Shown here one piece after another: positions 44,049-52,745 of a DNA stretch of 64,000 bases (the stretch's first letter is position 1; each line of letters begins with the position of its first letter). The notes beneath the pieces were generated by a model that searched no databases, was not told where the DNA came from, and saw only the letters and a program-made list of their open reading frames with translations. The stretch lies in contig NZ_JBBHKA010000001.1 in the NCBI RefSeq assembly GCF_037572775.1, positions 496,001-560,000 on the forward strand, read 5' to 3'. This stretch comes from Ramlibacter sp. PS4R-6 (lineage in GTDB: Bacteria > Pseudomonadota > Gammaproteobacteria > Burkholderiales > Burkholderiaceae_C). The position numbers were made by a program, and so were the translations under genes.

Positions 44049-45571
44049 AGGGCCTTGCGCAGGTTGGCCGGGGCGATGCGCAGCGCCTCCCGGTACTTCG
44101 CGACGGTGCGGCGGGCGCACTCGATGCCCTGCTCCTTGAGCATCTCGGAGATCTGGCTGTCCGACAGCGGCTTCTTCTCGCTTTCGCTGGCCACGAACTG
44201 CTTGATCAGCGCGCGCACGGCAGTGCTCGACGCGTTGCCGCCCGTCTCCGTGCCCAGCGCCGAGCCGAAGAAGTACTTCAGCTCGAAGGTGCCGTAGGGC
44301 GTGGACATGTACTTGGCCGTGGTCACGCGGCTGATGGTGGACTCGTGCAGCCCGAGCTCGTCGGCGATCTCGCGCAGCACCAGCGGGCGCATCGCGAGCT
44401 CGCCGTGGACGAAGAAGTTCTTCTGGCGCTCGACGATGGCATTGGACACGCGCAGGATGGTGTCGAAGCGCTGCTGGATGTTCTTGATGAACCAGCGCGC
44501 CTCCTGCAGGCGCTGCTGCAGCGCCTGGTGGCCTTCGCCCTTGTGCGCCTTGAGGGCGCCCGCATACACGTCGTGCACGCGCAGGCGCGGCATCACGTCC
44601 GGGTTCAGTTGCACGCGGAATTTCAGGCTGCCGCCGCGGCCGGCCTTGGTCACCAGCACGTCGGGGACGACGATGTTGCGTTCGGTGTCGACGAAGCGGC
44701 GGCCCGGCTTCGGTTCCAGCCGCGTGATCAGCGTGATGGCCGCGCGCACATTGGCGTCGCTTTCGCCCGTGACCTGCGCCAGCCGCTTGACGTCGCGCCG
44801 CGCCAGCAGGTCGATGGGCTGCGCGCAGATGCGGATCGCGGCGCCCGTGGCCGGCGTGTCGTCGCCCGCCGCCTCGATGGCCTTGAGCTGCAGCGTGAGG
44901 CATTCGCCCAGCGAGCGCGCGCCCACGCCGGTCGGGTCCAGGCTTTGCAGCAGGTGCAGCGCCACGGTGAAGCGGTGCACGAGCTCCTCGCGCTGCTCCT
45001 CGTCGACGGGCGACAGCGACGCCGCCAGCGCCTCCAGCGGCTCCTCGAGGTAGCCGTCGTCGTTGAGCGACTCGATGAGGAACTGCAGCGAGCAGCGGTC
45101 TTCCTCGCACAGGCGCAGCGACAGCGCCTGGCGGTGCAGGTGGGCTTGCAGCGACTCGTGGCCGTGCGCCAGTTCGGTCGCGTCGACGTCGTCGTCCGAC
45201 GATCCGTTCTTGCGCGGCGTGGCGTCGCCGCCCCACTCGCCGTCGTCGGCCACCATCTCGGTGCTGCCGTCGCCGTCCCAGTCGGGCGCTTCCACCTCGG
45301 TCGCGGGCGCGTCGGTGTCGGGGCCGTCGTCGTGCAGGGACCCGTGGTTGCCGAACTCGTCGTCGCCCGCCGGCGGCGCGTCCACCACGCCGAGGCCCGG
45401 GTCCTCGCGCGATTCTTCGGTGTTGACCTCGAGGAAGGGGTTGTCGTCGAGCATCTGCTCGACTTCCTGCGCCAGTTCCATGGTGGACAGCTGCAGCAGG
45501 CGGATGGACTGCTGCAGCTGCGGCGTCAGCGCCAGGTGCTGGGAGACGCGAAGCGACAGGCCCTGTTTCAT
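44045..45571 (-). CDS. rpoN: RNA polymerase sigma-54 factor
   Basis: 508 residues. Region I is Gln/Leu-rich (LTPQLQQSIRLLQLSTMELA), region II is an acidic linker of about 80 residues, and the C-terminus carries the RpoN box ARRTVAKYRE with the preceding helix-turn-helix. It directs polymerase to -24/-12 promoters with NtrC/NtrX-type activators. It follows lptB by 15 bp, as in most proteobacteria. Confidence 0.98.
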   Translation of the reverse strand: MKQGLSLRVSQHLALTPQLQQSIRLLQLSTMELAQEVEQMLDDNPFLEVNTEESREDPGLGVVDAPPAGDDEFGNHGSLHDDGPDTDAPATEVEAPDWDGDGSTEMVADDGEWGGDATPRKNGSSDDDVDATELAHGHESLQAHLHRQALSLRLCEEDRCSLQFLIESLNDDGYLEEPLEALAASLSPVDEEQREELVHRFTVALHLLQSLDPTGVGARSLGECLTLQLKAIEAAGDDTPATGAAIRICAQPIDLLARRDVKRLAQVTGESDANVRAAITLITRLEPKPGRRFVDTERNIVVPDVLVTKAGRGGSLKFRVQLNPDVMPRLRVHDVYAGALKAHKGEGHQALQQRLQEARWFIKNIQQRFDTILRVSNAIVERQKNFFVHGELAMRPLVLREIADELGLHESTISRVTTAKYMSTPYGTFELKYFFGSALGTETGGNASSTAVRALIKQFVASESEKKPLSDSQISEMLKEQGIECARRTVAKYREALRIAPANLRKAL

Positions 45572-45586
45572 ACTGCTGTGCCCGCT

Positions 45587-46375
45587 CTACATTCGGAAGT
45601 GCTCGCCGAGATACACGCGGCGCACGTCCGCGTTGTTCACGATCTCGGAAGGCGTGCCCTGCGCGAGCACGGCGCCGTCGCTGATGATGTAGGCGTGGTC
45701 GCAGATGCCCAGCGTCTCGCGCACGTTGTGGTCGGTGATCAGCACGCCGATGCCACGCGACTTCAGGAAGCCGATGATGCGCTGGATCTCGATCACGGCG
45801 ATCGGGTCGATGCCCGCGAAGGGCTCGTCCAGCAGGATGAAGCGCGGCTGCGTCGCCAGCGCGCGCGCGATCTCGACGCGGCGCCTCTCGCCGCCGGACA
45901 GCGCCAGCGCGGGCGAATCGCGCAGGTGGTCCACGCGCAGGTCCTGCAGCAGCGCCGTCAGGCGCTTTTCGATCTCGGCCCGCGCCAGCGGCGCGCCCTG
46001 CTCGTCGCGCTGCAGCTCCAGCACGGCCCGCACGTTCTCCTCGACATTGAGCTTGCGGAAGATCGACGCTTCCTGCGGCAGGTACGACAGGCCCAGGCGC
46101 GAGCGGCGGTGGATCGGCATGTGCTCGACCGAGCGGTCGTCGATGGAGATCTCGCCCGCATCGGCGCGCACCAGGCCGACGATCATGTAGAACGACGTGG
46201 TCTTGCCCGCGCCGTTGGGCCCCAGCAGCCCGACCACCTCGCCCTTGTCGACGTCGAGCGAGACGTCCTTGACCACCTTGCGGCTGCCGTAGGTCTTCTG
46301 CAGGTGCCGCGCCGACAGGCGGCTGACGCCCGCTTCGGGCGCGGCGCGGCGCCCGACCGTGGCGGCCTCGATCAC
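45587..46375 (-). CDS. lptB: LPS export ABC transporter ATP-binding protein LptB
   Basis: 262 residues. Walker A is GPNGAGKTT, the signature is [20 protein letters not shown] and Walker B is [14 protein letters not shown] 20-residue N-terminal extension precedes the domain. It powers LPS transport with LptF/G/C. It overlaps the lptA stop by 4 bp. Confidence 0.97.
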   Translation of the reverse strand: MIEAATVGRRAAPEAGVSRLSARHLQKTYGSRKVVKDVSLDVDKGEVVGLLGPNGAGKTTSFYMIVGLVRADAGEISIDDRSVEHMPIHRRSRLGLSYLPQEASIFRKLNVEENVRAVLELQRDEQGAPLARAEIEKRLTALLQDLRVDHLRDSPALALSGGERRRVEIARALATQPRFILLDEPFAGIDPIAVIEIQRIIGFLKSRGIGVLITDHNVRETLGICDHAYIISDGAVLAQGTPSEIVNNADVRRVYLGEHFRM

Positions 46376-46980
46376 TTCCTGCCCCCGTCGAAGGTGGTGC
46401 TCGGGCGCAGGTTGGCCGCCGGGCTGTTGGTGGCGGCGGGCGCGGACGCGGTGGGCCTGGGCGTGAGCACGGCGCGCACGCGGCCGCCCATCGCGGGGCT
46501 GGCCGGGCCGCCGTCGACCGAGAACACGTCGGTGCTGTTGTCGTAGGTGATGAGGCTGCCCACCACCTCGTCGGCCAGCGTGCCGCCGCGGATGCGCCGC
46601 ATCTCGGCGCGCTTGATGAACTTCACGCGGTCGGCCTTGCCGTCGTACTCGATGGTCTCGCCCTCGCCCTCGATGTACTCGTCGATGCCGTCGCGCTTCT
46701 GGCGGTAGAAGGCGAGCTTGCCCGGTTCGGCCGTGACCACGCCGTACTGGTAGCCCTCGCCGTCCTGGCGCACGTCGATGCGCGCGCCGCGAATGAGGAT
46801 GGAGCCCTTGGTGACGACGACCTTGCCGGTGAAGACGCTGGTCTGCTTCAGGTCGTCGTACTTGAGCGCGTCCGCCTCCACGTTCATCGGCTTGGCGCGG
46901 TCGGCCTTTTCGGCGGCGGCGGGCACGCCGGCCAACGCCAGCGCCAGTGCAAACCCGAAGGGGGAAAGGAGTTGCTTCAT
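46372..46980 (-). CDS. lptA: LPS-binding periplasmic protein LptA
   Basis: 202 residues from the ATG at 46980. A signal peptide ([20 protein letters not shown] then AAA) precedes the OstA-like jellyroll: [39 protein letters not shown]. The Pro/Ala-rich tail is poorly conserved. It bridges LPS across the periplasm. The upstream neighbour is dsbA rather than lptC. Confidence 0.93.
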   Translation of the reverse strand: MKQLLSPFGFALALALAGVPAAAEKADRAKPMNVEADALKYDDLKQTSVFTGKVVVTKGSILIRGARIDVRQDGEGYQYGVVTAEPGKLAFYRQKRDGIDEYIEGEGETIEYDGKADRVKFIKRAEMRRIRGGTLADEVVGSLITYDNSTDVFSVDGGPASPAMGGRVRAVLTPRPTASAPAATNSPAANLRPSTTFDGGRK

Positions 46981-47002
46981 AAAGGCACGAATCTTGCTGG
47001 GC

Positions 47003-47008
47003 ATTCTA
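47003..47008 (-). promoter_or_regulatory. Possible -10 of an lptA promoter
   Basis: TAGAAT on the minus strand 22 bases before the lptA ATG, inside the 99-bp gap after dsbA. This gap also holds two hairpins, CACGCG/CGCGTG and GCAGG/CCTGC. No clear -35 element. A separate promoter for lptAB-rpoN here is plausible. Confidence 0.3.
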
Positions 47009-47079
47009 ACCATGCGCAGGCCCGAAACCTGCATGCCCACGCGAAGAACGCGTGCCGGGGGCGGTTTTTCTACGCGCCG

Positions 47080-47718
47080 CTAGCGCGGCTTGCGCGCCTC
47101 GCCGATCAGGTAATCCACCACCTGCAGCATCCGGCCGTGGTTGCTGGCGAGCGTCGAATCCGTGTAGTAGCGGCCGACGACGCCCATGGACGGCACGCCT
47201 TCTACTTCGTACAGGTTCTGGATGTCGGTGGCCCGGCGCGCCTTGGCCGAGATGGCGAAGGAGTTGTACAACTCGGTGAACTTCGCGGCGTCCAGGCCCT
47301 GCTTGCCGACCCAGTCGGCCATGGTCGCCAGGCGCGTGAGGTCCACGTTCTCCTTGTGGATCGCATCGAAGATCTTCACGTGCAATTCGCCCGCCTTGCC
47401 CATCGCCTCCAGCGCGTAGAACAGGCGCTGCTGCGGGACCATGTTGTCGCGGAAGGCCGCCGGGATGCGGCGCAGGACGACGTCGTCGGGCAGCTTGCGG
47501 CTCCAGGCCTGCAGGGTCGGCTCGAACGCGTTGCAGTGCGGGCAGCTGTACCAGAAGAAGTCGATCACCTCGATCTTCGGCAGCGGAGTCTCGACCGGGA
47601 CCGTGCGCGGCAGCGTGCGGTACTCGCGCCCGTCCTCGGGCACGCGCGCCTGCGCCAGGACGGCGGCCGGAGAAGCCAGCACCGCGGCGGCGCCCAGCGA
47701 AAACTCACGTCGTTTCAT
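47080..47718 (-). CDS. dsbA: Thiol:disulfide interchange protein DsbA
   Basis: 212 residues from the ATG at 47718. A signal peptide starting MKRREFSLGAAAVLASPAAV, with a twin-arginine-like RR, is followed by a thioredoxin fold with the active site CPHC (FFWYSCPHCNAFEP) and an inserted helical domain; the cis-proline is in VEGVPSMGVVG. It introduces disulfides into exported proteins. It follows the SPOR gene by 13 bp. Confidence 0.95.
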   Translation of the reverse strand: MKRREFSLGAAAVLASPAAVLAQARVPEDGREYRTLPRTVPVETPLPKIEVIDFFWYSCPHCNAFEPTLQAWSRKLPDDVVLRRIPAAFRDNMVPQQRLFYALEAMGKAGELHVKIFDAIHKENVDLTRLATMADWVGKQGLDAAKFTELYNSFAISAKARRATDIQNLYEVEGVPSMGVVGRYYTDSTLASNHGRMLQVVDYLIGEARKPR

Positions 47719-47731
47719 CGGCACGGATTCC

Positions 47732-48364
47732 TTATCTCTGCACGCGCACCAGCGCGCTTTCGATGCCGCCGGCTTCCAGCTTTTCCTTCTGGCGGTCGGC
47801 GTCTTCCTTCTTCTCGTACGGCCCAACGCGCACGCGGAACACCTGCCGGCCCGATTGCTCGCGCTCGGTGACCTTGGCGTCCAGGCCCATCAGCGAAAGC
47901 TTCGCGCGCTGGGCTTCGGCGTCTTCCGGCGTGCGGAACGCGCCGGCCTGCACGTAATAGATGAAGGGGTCGGTGTTGGCCGAGGCGCGCGCCGCGGCGA
48001 AGTCGCCCAGCGGGTCGTTCGACGGGCGGCCGGTCACCGCCGGCGGCGCCTTGTCGGGCGCGGCCGAAGGCGCGGGGATGGTGGCCACCGGCGGCGCGCC
48101 CGGCGTCTTGGCCGGGTCCGCGACCTGCGGCGTGGGCGCGGTGCCCTTCGCGGGGTTCTTGCCGTACAGCGGCGCGTTGGGGTCCCAGTCGCGGTTCTTG
48201 CGGATCTCGGCCGCGTCCTGTTCGGGCGTGCGGCTCTGGCCCTTGTTCAGGAAAGGCACCGGCACCTTGGTGACGTACACCGCCACGGCCAGCGCAGCGG
48301 CCAGGCCCAGCACGACCCCGATGATGATGCCGACGATGACGTTGCCGGTCTGCAGCTTTCTCAT
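47732..48364 (-). CDS. SPOR-domain, FtsN-like membrane protein
   Basis: 210 residues from the ATG at 48364. One membrane helix near residues 8-32 (VIVGIIIGVVLGLAAALAVA), a Pro/Ala-rich periplasmic linker and a C-terminal SPOR domain of about 75 residues (FIYYVQAGAFRTPEDAEAQR) that should bind denuded septal peptidoglycan. It is placed directly after argS as in many Burkholderiales. A role in cell division is likely. Confidence 0.93.
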   Translation of the reverse strand: MRKLQTGNVIVGIIIGVVLGLAAALAVAVYVTKVPVPFLNKGQSRTPEQDAAEIRKNRDWDPNAPLYGKNPAKGTAPTPQVADPAKTPGAPPVATIPAPSAAPDKAPPAVTGRPSNDPLGDFAAARASANTDPFIYYVQAGAFRTPEDAEAQRAKLSLMGLDAKVTEREQSGRQVFRVRVGPYEKKEDADRQKEKLEAGGIESALVRVQR

Positions 48365-48366
48365 GT

Positions 48367-50040
48367 TCACATCTTCTGCGGGGCGCTGACGCCCAGCACA
48401 GCCAGGCCATTGTGCAACACCTGCGCGCACGCGGCGACGAGCGCCAGCCGGGCTCGCTTGAGCCGCTCGTCGTCGACGAGCACGCGCTCGACATCGTAGT
48501 AGCTGTGCAACGCTGCCGCCAATTCCCGCAAGTAGAAAGTGACGTCGTGCGGCGCGAAGTCCGTGGCGGCGGCGGCCAGCATGTCCGGATACTTCGCGAG
48601 CAGCAGCATGAGGTTTAGCGCCGCGGGATGCTGGAGCGCGGAAAGATCGGCGCCGTGCAGCGCCGCGACGTCGCCACCCCAGTCGCGCTGCATCTTGGCA
48701 ATGCGCGCATGCGCGTACTGCACGTAGTACACCGGGTTGTCGTTGTTCTGCGCCACCGCGAGGTCGACGTCGAAGGTGTACTCGGTGTCGGGCTTGCGCG
48801 AGAGCAGGAAGAAACGCACCGCGTCCTTGCTGGTCCACTCGATCAGGTCGCGCAGCGTGACGTAGCTGCCGGCGCGCTTGGAGATCTTCACCTCCTCGCC
48901 GCCGCGCATCACGCGCACCATCGTGTGCAGCACGTAGTCGGGGTAGCCCTGCGGGATGCCCAGGCCCGCCGCCTGCAGGCCGCCGCGCACGCGCGCGATG
49001 GTGCCGTGGTGGTCGGTGCCCTGGATGTTCACCGCCTTGGTGAAGCCGCGCTCCCACTTGGTCACGTGGTACGCCACGTCGGGCACGAAGTAGGTGTACG
49101 TGCCGTCGGACTTGCGCATCACGCGGTCCTTGTCGTCGCCGTACTCGGTGGTTCGCAGCCACAGCGCGCCGCCTTCCTCGAAGGTGTGGCCCGAGGCGAC
49201 GAGGCGCTTCACGGTCGCCTCCACCTTGCCTTCCGTGTACAGGCTCGACTCGAGGAAGTAGTGGTCGAACCTGACCTGGAAGGCCTGCAGGTCCAGGTCC
49301 TGCTCGTGGCGCAGGTAGGCCACGGCGAACATGCGGATGCCCTCGAGGTCGTCGACGTTGCCGCTGGCGGTGTATTCGCGGTCGTCGGCCTTCACGGTCT
49401 GCTTCGCGAGGAAGGCGTCGGCGATGTCCTGGATGTACTCGCCGTTGTAGGCGGCCTCGGGCCATTGCGCATCGCCCGGCTTGATGCCGCGCGCACGCAA
49501 TTGCACCGAATTCGCGAGCGTCGCGATCTGCACGCCCGCGTCGTTGTAATAGAACTCGCGGTACACGTCCCAGCCCTGGGTGGCGTACAGGTTGCAAATG
49601 GCATCGCCCAGCGCCGCCTGCCGGCCGTGCCCCACGTGCAGGGGACCGGTGGGGTTGGCCGACACGAACTCGACCATGATGTGGCGGCCGTTGTCCGGCT
49701 GCGTGCCGAAGCCCGCTCCGGCCACCAGCACCTCGCGCACCACCTGCTGCTTGGCTTCGGGCTTGAGGCGGATGTTGAGGAAGCCCGGGCCGGCGATGTC
49801 GATGGCCTCGACCCAGCGCTGGAACGGCGCCGCCGCCAGCAGTTCGGACTTCAGTGCCTCCGCGACCTGGCGGGGGTTCTGCTTGAGCGGCTTGGCCAGC
49901 TGCATCGCCGCCGTCGACGCGAAATCGCCGTGCGCGGCGGCCTTGGGCGACTCGAACGCCGCCTTGGCGCCGGCGCCCGGCAAGAGCTTGTCCAGCCCGG
50001 CGGCCAGCGCGCCGAGCAGGTCCTGTTTCACCTGGAGCAT
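48367..50040 (-). CDS. argS: Arginyl-tRNA synthetase
   Basis: 557 residues. The class I HIGH motif is [20 protein letters not shown] and the second motif is [15 protein letters not shown] (a KISKR form of KMSKS). The N-terminal Add-1 domain and the C-terminal DALR anticodon-binding domain ([20 protein letters not shown]) are present. It charges tRNA-Arg. Confidence 0.98.
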   Translation of the reverse strand: MLQVKQDLLGALAAGLDKLLPGAGAKAAFESPKAAAHGDFASTAAMQLAKPLKQNPRQVAEALKSELLAAAPFQRWVEAIDIAGPGFLNIRLKPEAKQQVVREVLVAGAGFGTQPDNGRHIMVEFVSANPTGPLHVGHGRQAALGDAICNLYATQGWDVYREFYYNDAGVQIATLANSVQLRARGIKPGDAQWPEAAYNGEYIQDIADAFLAKQTVKADDREYTASGNVDDLEGIRMFAVAYLRHEQDLDLQAFQVRFDHYFLESSLYTEGKVEATVKRLVASGHTFEEGGALWLRTTEYGDDKDRVMRKSDGTYTYFVPDVAYHVTKWERGFTKAVNIQGTDHHGTIARVRGGLQAAGLGIPQGYPDYVLHTMVRVMRGGEEVKISKRAGSYVTLRDLIEWTSKDAVRFFLLSRKPDTEYTFDVDLAVAQNNDNPVYYVQYAHARIAKMQRDWGGDVAALHGADLSALQHPAALNLMLLLAKYPDMLAAAATDFAPHDVTFYLRELAAALHSYYDVERVLVDDERLKRARLALVAACAQVLHNGLAVLGVSAPQKM

Positions 50041-50131
50041 CGGTCGATTCTAAGAGGCGGTCATCCCCCGGGCCGGCCGGGGCGTTAAGGATGGGCCGCC
50101 CTTTCGCGGCACCCACCTGAAGGAGACAGCC

Positions 50132-50548
50132 ATGAAGCAATTGATGCCGATCCTCGTCCTCGGTGCCGCTCTCGCAGCAGGCAACGCCTTTGCCGCCAGC
50201 CACGCCGGCGCCGCCATGGGCACCGCCTCCGGCGCCAAGCCGGCTCCCGCCGCCAAGGCCGCGGCTTCCGCGCCGGCCGCGAAGGCAGCCGCCCCGATGG
50301 CCGCCGCATCGGCCGACAAGCCGATGACCAAGCAGCAGACCAAGATGGGCGACTGCAACGCCGACGCCAAGGAAAAGAACCTCAAGGGCGACGAGCGCAA
50401 GAAGTTCATGAGCACCTGCCTGAAGGGCAAGAGCGACGCGCAGAAGGCCCAGCAGGCCAAGATGAAGTCCTGCAACAAGGACGCCGGCGACAAGAAGCTC
50501 AAGGGCGACGAGCGCAAGAAGTTCATGAGCACCTGCCTGTCCGCCTGA
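50132..50548 (+). CDS. psiF: PsiF-repeat exported protein
   Basis: 138 residues. A signal peptide (MKQLMPILVLGAALAAGNAF) is followed by an Ala/Pro/Lys linker and two PsiF repeats of about 33 residues (MGDCNADAKEKNLKGDERKK then MKSCNKDAGDKKLKGDERKK), each with two cysteines and the sequence FMSTCL. In E. coli psiF is phosphate-starvation inducible. AAGGAG precedes the ATG and a perfect terminator follows. Confidence 0.88.
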   Translation: MKQLMPILVLGAALAAGNAFAASHAGAAMGTASGAKPAPAAKAAASAPAAKAAAPMAAASADKPMTKQQTKMGDCNADAKEKNLKGDERKKFMSTCLKGKSDAQKAQQAKMKSCNKDAGDKKLKGDERKKFMSTCLSA

Positions 50549-50567
50549 GGCAGCGCGCTCCCGCAAG

Positions 50568-50591
50568 AGGCCCGCTTCGGCGGGCCTTTTT
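50568..50591 (+). terminator. Rho-independent terminator after psiF
   Basis: Perfect 8-bp stem AGGCCCGC/GCGGGCCT with a TTCG tetraloop (50568-50587) followed by TTTTT. It lies 20 bp after the psiF stop, and the convergent DUF2214 gene ends at 50596, so on the minus strand it may serve that gene too. Confidence 0.92.
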
Positions 50592-50595
50592 CATG

Positions 50596-51042
50596 TCAGC
50601 CGCCGCGCGCGAGGAACACGGCTGCCAGCGGGATCAGCGCCACGATGTGCGCCTGGACCATCACCCACTTGCGGGCCGTGCGCACCTCGTCCTCGGGCGG
50701 CAGCGCGCCGGTCGCGGCGAGCTGGCGGCGCCAGCGGATGAACAGGATCGTGGGCTTGATCGACATCAGGCCGACGGCGATGAAGAGCGCCAGCTTCAGG
50801 TGCAACAGCGGCTGGTGCCAGTACCAGCTCGTTCCCTTCACGCCCCACCACGTGCGCGCCACGCCGGTTGCCAGCACGGTGATCGCGGCGATGCCGTAGA
50901 CGCGGTCGACCACGCCGAGGCGCTCGACCACCTTGGCGTTCATCCACTCCACGCGGCACAGCGCCGCCTCGCTGGAAATGAACACGACGAGCGTGAGGAT
51001 GGCGAGCAAGTGGGCGTAGGCGAGCAGGGCTTCGAGGGTCAT
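50596..51042 (-). CDS. DUF2214-family membrane protein
   Basis: 148 residues from the ATG at 51042, overlapping the LysR stop (ATGA). Four hydrophobic segments (LLAYAHLLAILTLVVFISSE, VYGIAAITVLATGV, LLHLKLALFIAVGLMSI, VMVQAHIVALIPLAAVF) and a conserved GVKGTSWYW loop. Function is unknown. Coupled to the LysR regulator upstream. Confidence 0.8.
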   Translation of the reverse strand: MTLEALLAYAHLLAILTLVVFISSEAALCRVEWMNAKVVERLGVVDRVYGIAAITVLATGVARTWWGVKGTSWYWHQPLLHLKLALFIAVGLMSIKPTILFIRWRRQLAATGALPPEDEVRTARKWVMVQAHIVALIPLAAVFLARGG

Positions 51043-51950
51043 GGGGTGGTCTTCCAGAAGTCGGGCCGACTGTAGTGGTGCTTGAGGAAATCGATCCACA
51101 GGCGCACGCGCAGCGGCAGGTGCTTGCGCTGCGGGAACAGTGCGTAGATGCCGTTGGGCGGCGCGGCGAAGGCGGCGAGCACTTCGACGAGCCGGCCGGC
51201 GGTGATCTCGTTCTCCACTTCCCAGGTGCTGCGCCACGCGATGCCCATGCCGGCCAGGCACCAATCGTGCAGCACCTGGCCGTCGGAGCAGTCCAGGGGC
51301 CCGCCGGGCTTCAGGTGCACGACCTCGCTGTCGATGGTGAAAGCCCAGCCGCGCGTCTGCGAAGCATCGGAGGACAGCGTGAGGCAATCGAACTTGACGA
51401 GGTCGTTGGGATGCTTCGGCGTGCCGTGGCGCTTGAGGTATTCCGGCGTCGCGACGCACAGGCGCCGGTTGTCGGCCAGTCGCAGCGACACGAGGGATGA
51501 ATCGGCGAGGTCGCCCACGCGCACGGCGCAGTCGTAGCCTTCGGCGGCGATGTCGATCACGCGGTCGCTGAGGTTGAGCGACACCGTCACGTCCGGGTGC
51601 GCGCCGCGAAAACGCGGCACCAGCGGCGCGACGTGGCGCCGCCCGAAACCGGCCGGCGCCGTGATCCGCAAATGCCCGCTGGCCTTGACGCCGCCGGCGC
51701 TGACGCTGGCTTCGGCATTGGCCATGTCGGTGAGCAAGCGCTGGCAGTCCTCCAGGAAGGCCGCGCCTTCGTGGGTCAGCGAGATGCGCCGCGTGGTTCG
51801 CACGAACAGCTTCACACCCAGCCGCTCTTCCAGCGCATCGATGCGCCTGCCCATGATGGCCGGCGCCACGCCCTCGGCCCGGGCGGCCGCGGTCAGGCTG
51901 CCGCGGGTGGCCACCGAGACGAAGGATTCCAGCTGCTTGAGCTTGTCCAC
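51039..51950 (-). CDS. LysR-family transcriptional regulator
   Basis: 303 residues from the GTG at 51950, which gives the usual start (DKLKQLESFVSVATRG); a GTG at 51977 would add nine residues. The helix-turn-helix is GSLTAAARAEGVAPAIMGRR and the effector domain starts at GHLRITAPAGFGRRHVAPLV. It is divergent from the haloacid dehalogenase and glcB, which makes these its likely targets. The gap holds TGCGC-A-GCGCA near 51966-51976. Confidence 0.9.
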   Translation of the reverse strand: MDKLKQLESFVSVATRGSLTAAARAEGVAPAIMGRRIDALEERLGVKLFVRTTRRISLTHEGAAFLEDCQRLLTDMANAEASVSAGGVKASGHLRITAPAGFGRRHVAPLVPRFRGAHPDVTVSLNLSDRVIDIAAEGYDCAVRVGDLADSSLVSLRLADNRRLCVATPEYLKRHGTPKHPNDLVKFDCLTLSSDASQTRGWAFTIDSEVVHLKPGGPLDCSDGQVLHDWCLAGMGIAWRSTWEVENEITAGRLVEVLAAFAAPPNGIYALFPQRKHLPLRVRLWIDFLKHHYSRPDFWKTTP

Positions 51951-52035
51951 GGAGGCGATTATGTATGCGCAGCGCACAAATCAATCGCCTTCGAGCGTAT
52001 GAATAGGCGTCCAAGTATCAAATAGAGTCTCGTCC

Positions 52036-52713
52036 ATGGACCAACCCCGGGCCGTGCTTTTCGATGCCTACGGCACGCTGTTCGACGTGTACAGCGTGGG
52101 CCTGCTCGCGGAACAACTCTTTCCGGGCCAAGGCACGGCGCTGTCGGTGCTGTGGCGCGACAAGCAGATCGAGTACACGCGCCTGGTCACGACCAGCAAC
52201 GACGGCGCGCACTACCGGCCGTTCTGGGACCTGACGCGCGCCGGCCTGCGCTTCGCGTGCAAGCGCCTGGGCCTGGAACTCGCGCCCGCCGCCGAAGAAC
52301 AGCTGATGAACCAGTACCGGCACCTGTCGGCGTTCCCCGAGAACCGCGAGGTGCTGGCGGCGCTGAAGAAGCGCGGCGTGGTGACGGGCATCCTGTCCAA
52401 CGGCGACCCCGAGATGCTCGGAATCGCCGTGCGCAGCGCGGGCCTGGAGGAACTGCTCGACCACGTGATCAGCGTCGATGCGGTCCGGAAGTACAAGACG
52501 CACCCCGACGCCTACGCGCTCGGCCCCAAGGCCACCGGCATCCCGGTGCAGCACACCGCGTTCGTGAGCTGCAACGCGTGGGACGCGCTCGCCGCCACCT
52601 GGTACGGCTACCGCACGCTGTGGGTCAACCGTTACCGCGTGCCGTTCGAGGAGCTGGGCACGCAGCCCACGCGCACCGGCAGCACGCTGCGCGACGTGCT
52701 CGAATTTTTCTGA
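52036..52713 (+). CDS. L-2-haloacid dehalogenase (HAD type II)
   Basis: 225 residues. All active-site residues of the L-2-haloacid dehalogenase group are present: D10 (nucleophile) and T14 in [11 protein letters not shown]41 in [13 protein letters not shown]121/N122 in SNG, K154 and Y160 in [10 protein letters not shown], and S178, N180, D183 in VSCNAWD. They are offset by a constant three residues from the L-DEX YL numbering after R41. It converts L-2-haloacids to D-2-hydroxyacids, and chloroacetate to glycolate. It lies 32 bp upstream of glcB on the same strand. Confidence 0.93.
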   Translation: MDQPRAVLFDAYGTLFDVYSVGLLAEQLFPGQGTALSVLWRDKQIEYTRLVTTSNDGAHYRPFWDLTRAGLRFACKRLGLELAPAAEEQLMNQYRHLSAFPENREVLAALKKRGVVTGILSNGDPEMLGIAVRSAGLEELLDHVISVDAVRKYKTHPDAYALGPKATGIPVQHTAFVSCNAWDALAATWYGYRTLWVNRYRVPFEELGTQPTRTGSTLRDVLEFF

Positions 52714-52745
52714 ACCCCTGTTTCGTTTCCCAAGGAGAGACCGAC

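Noticed and set aside
51966..51976. TGCGC-A-GCGCA inverted repeat upstream of the LysR gene as an operator
   Set aside because: Too short and too GC-rich to stand out in this genome without comparative data.
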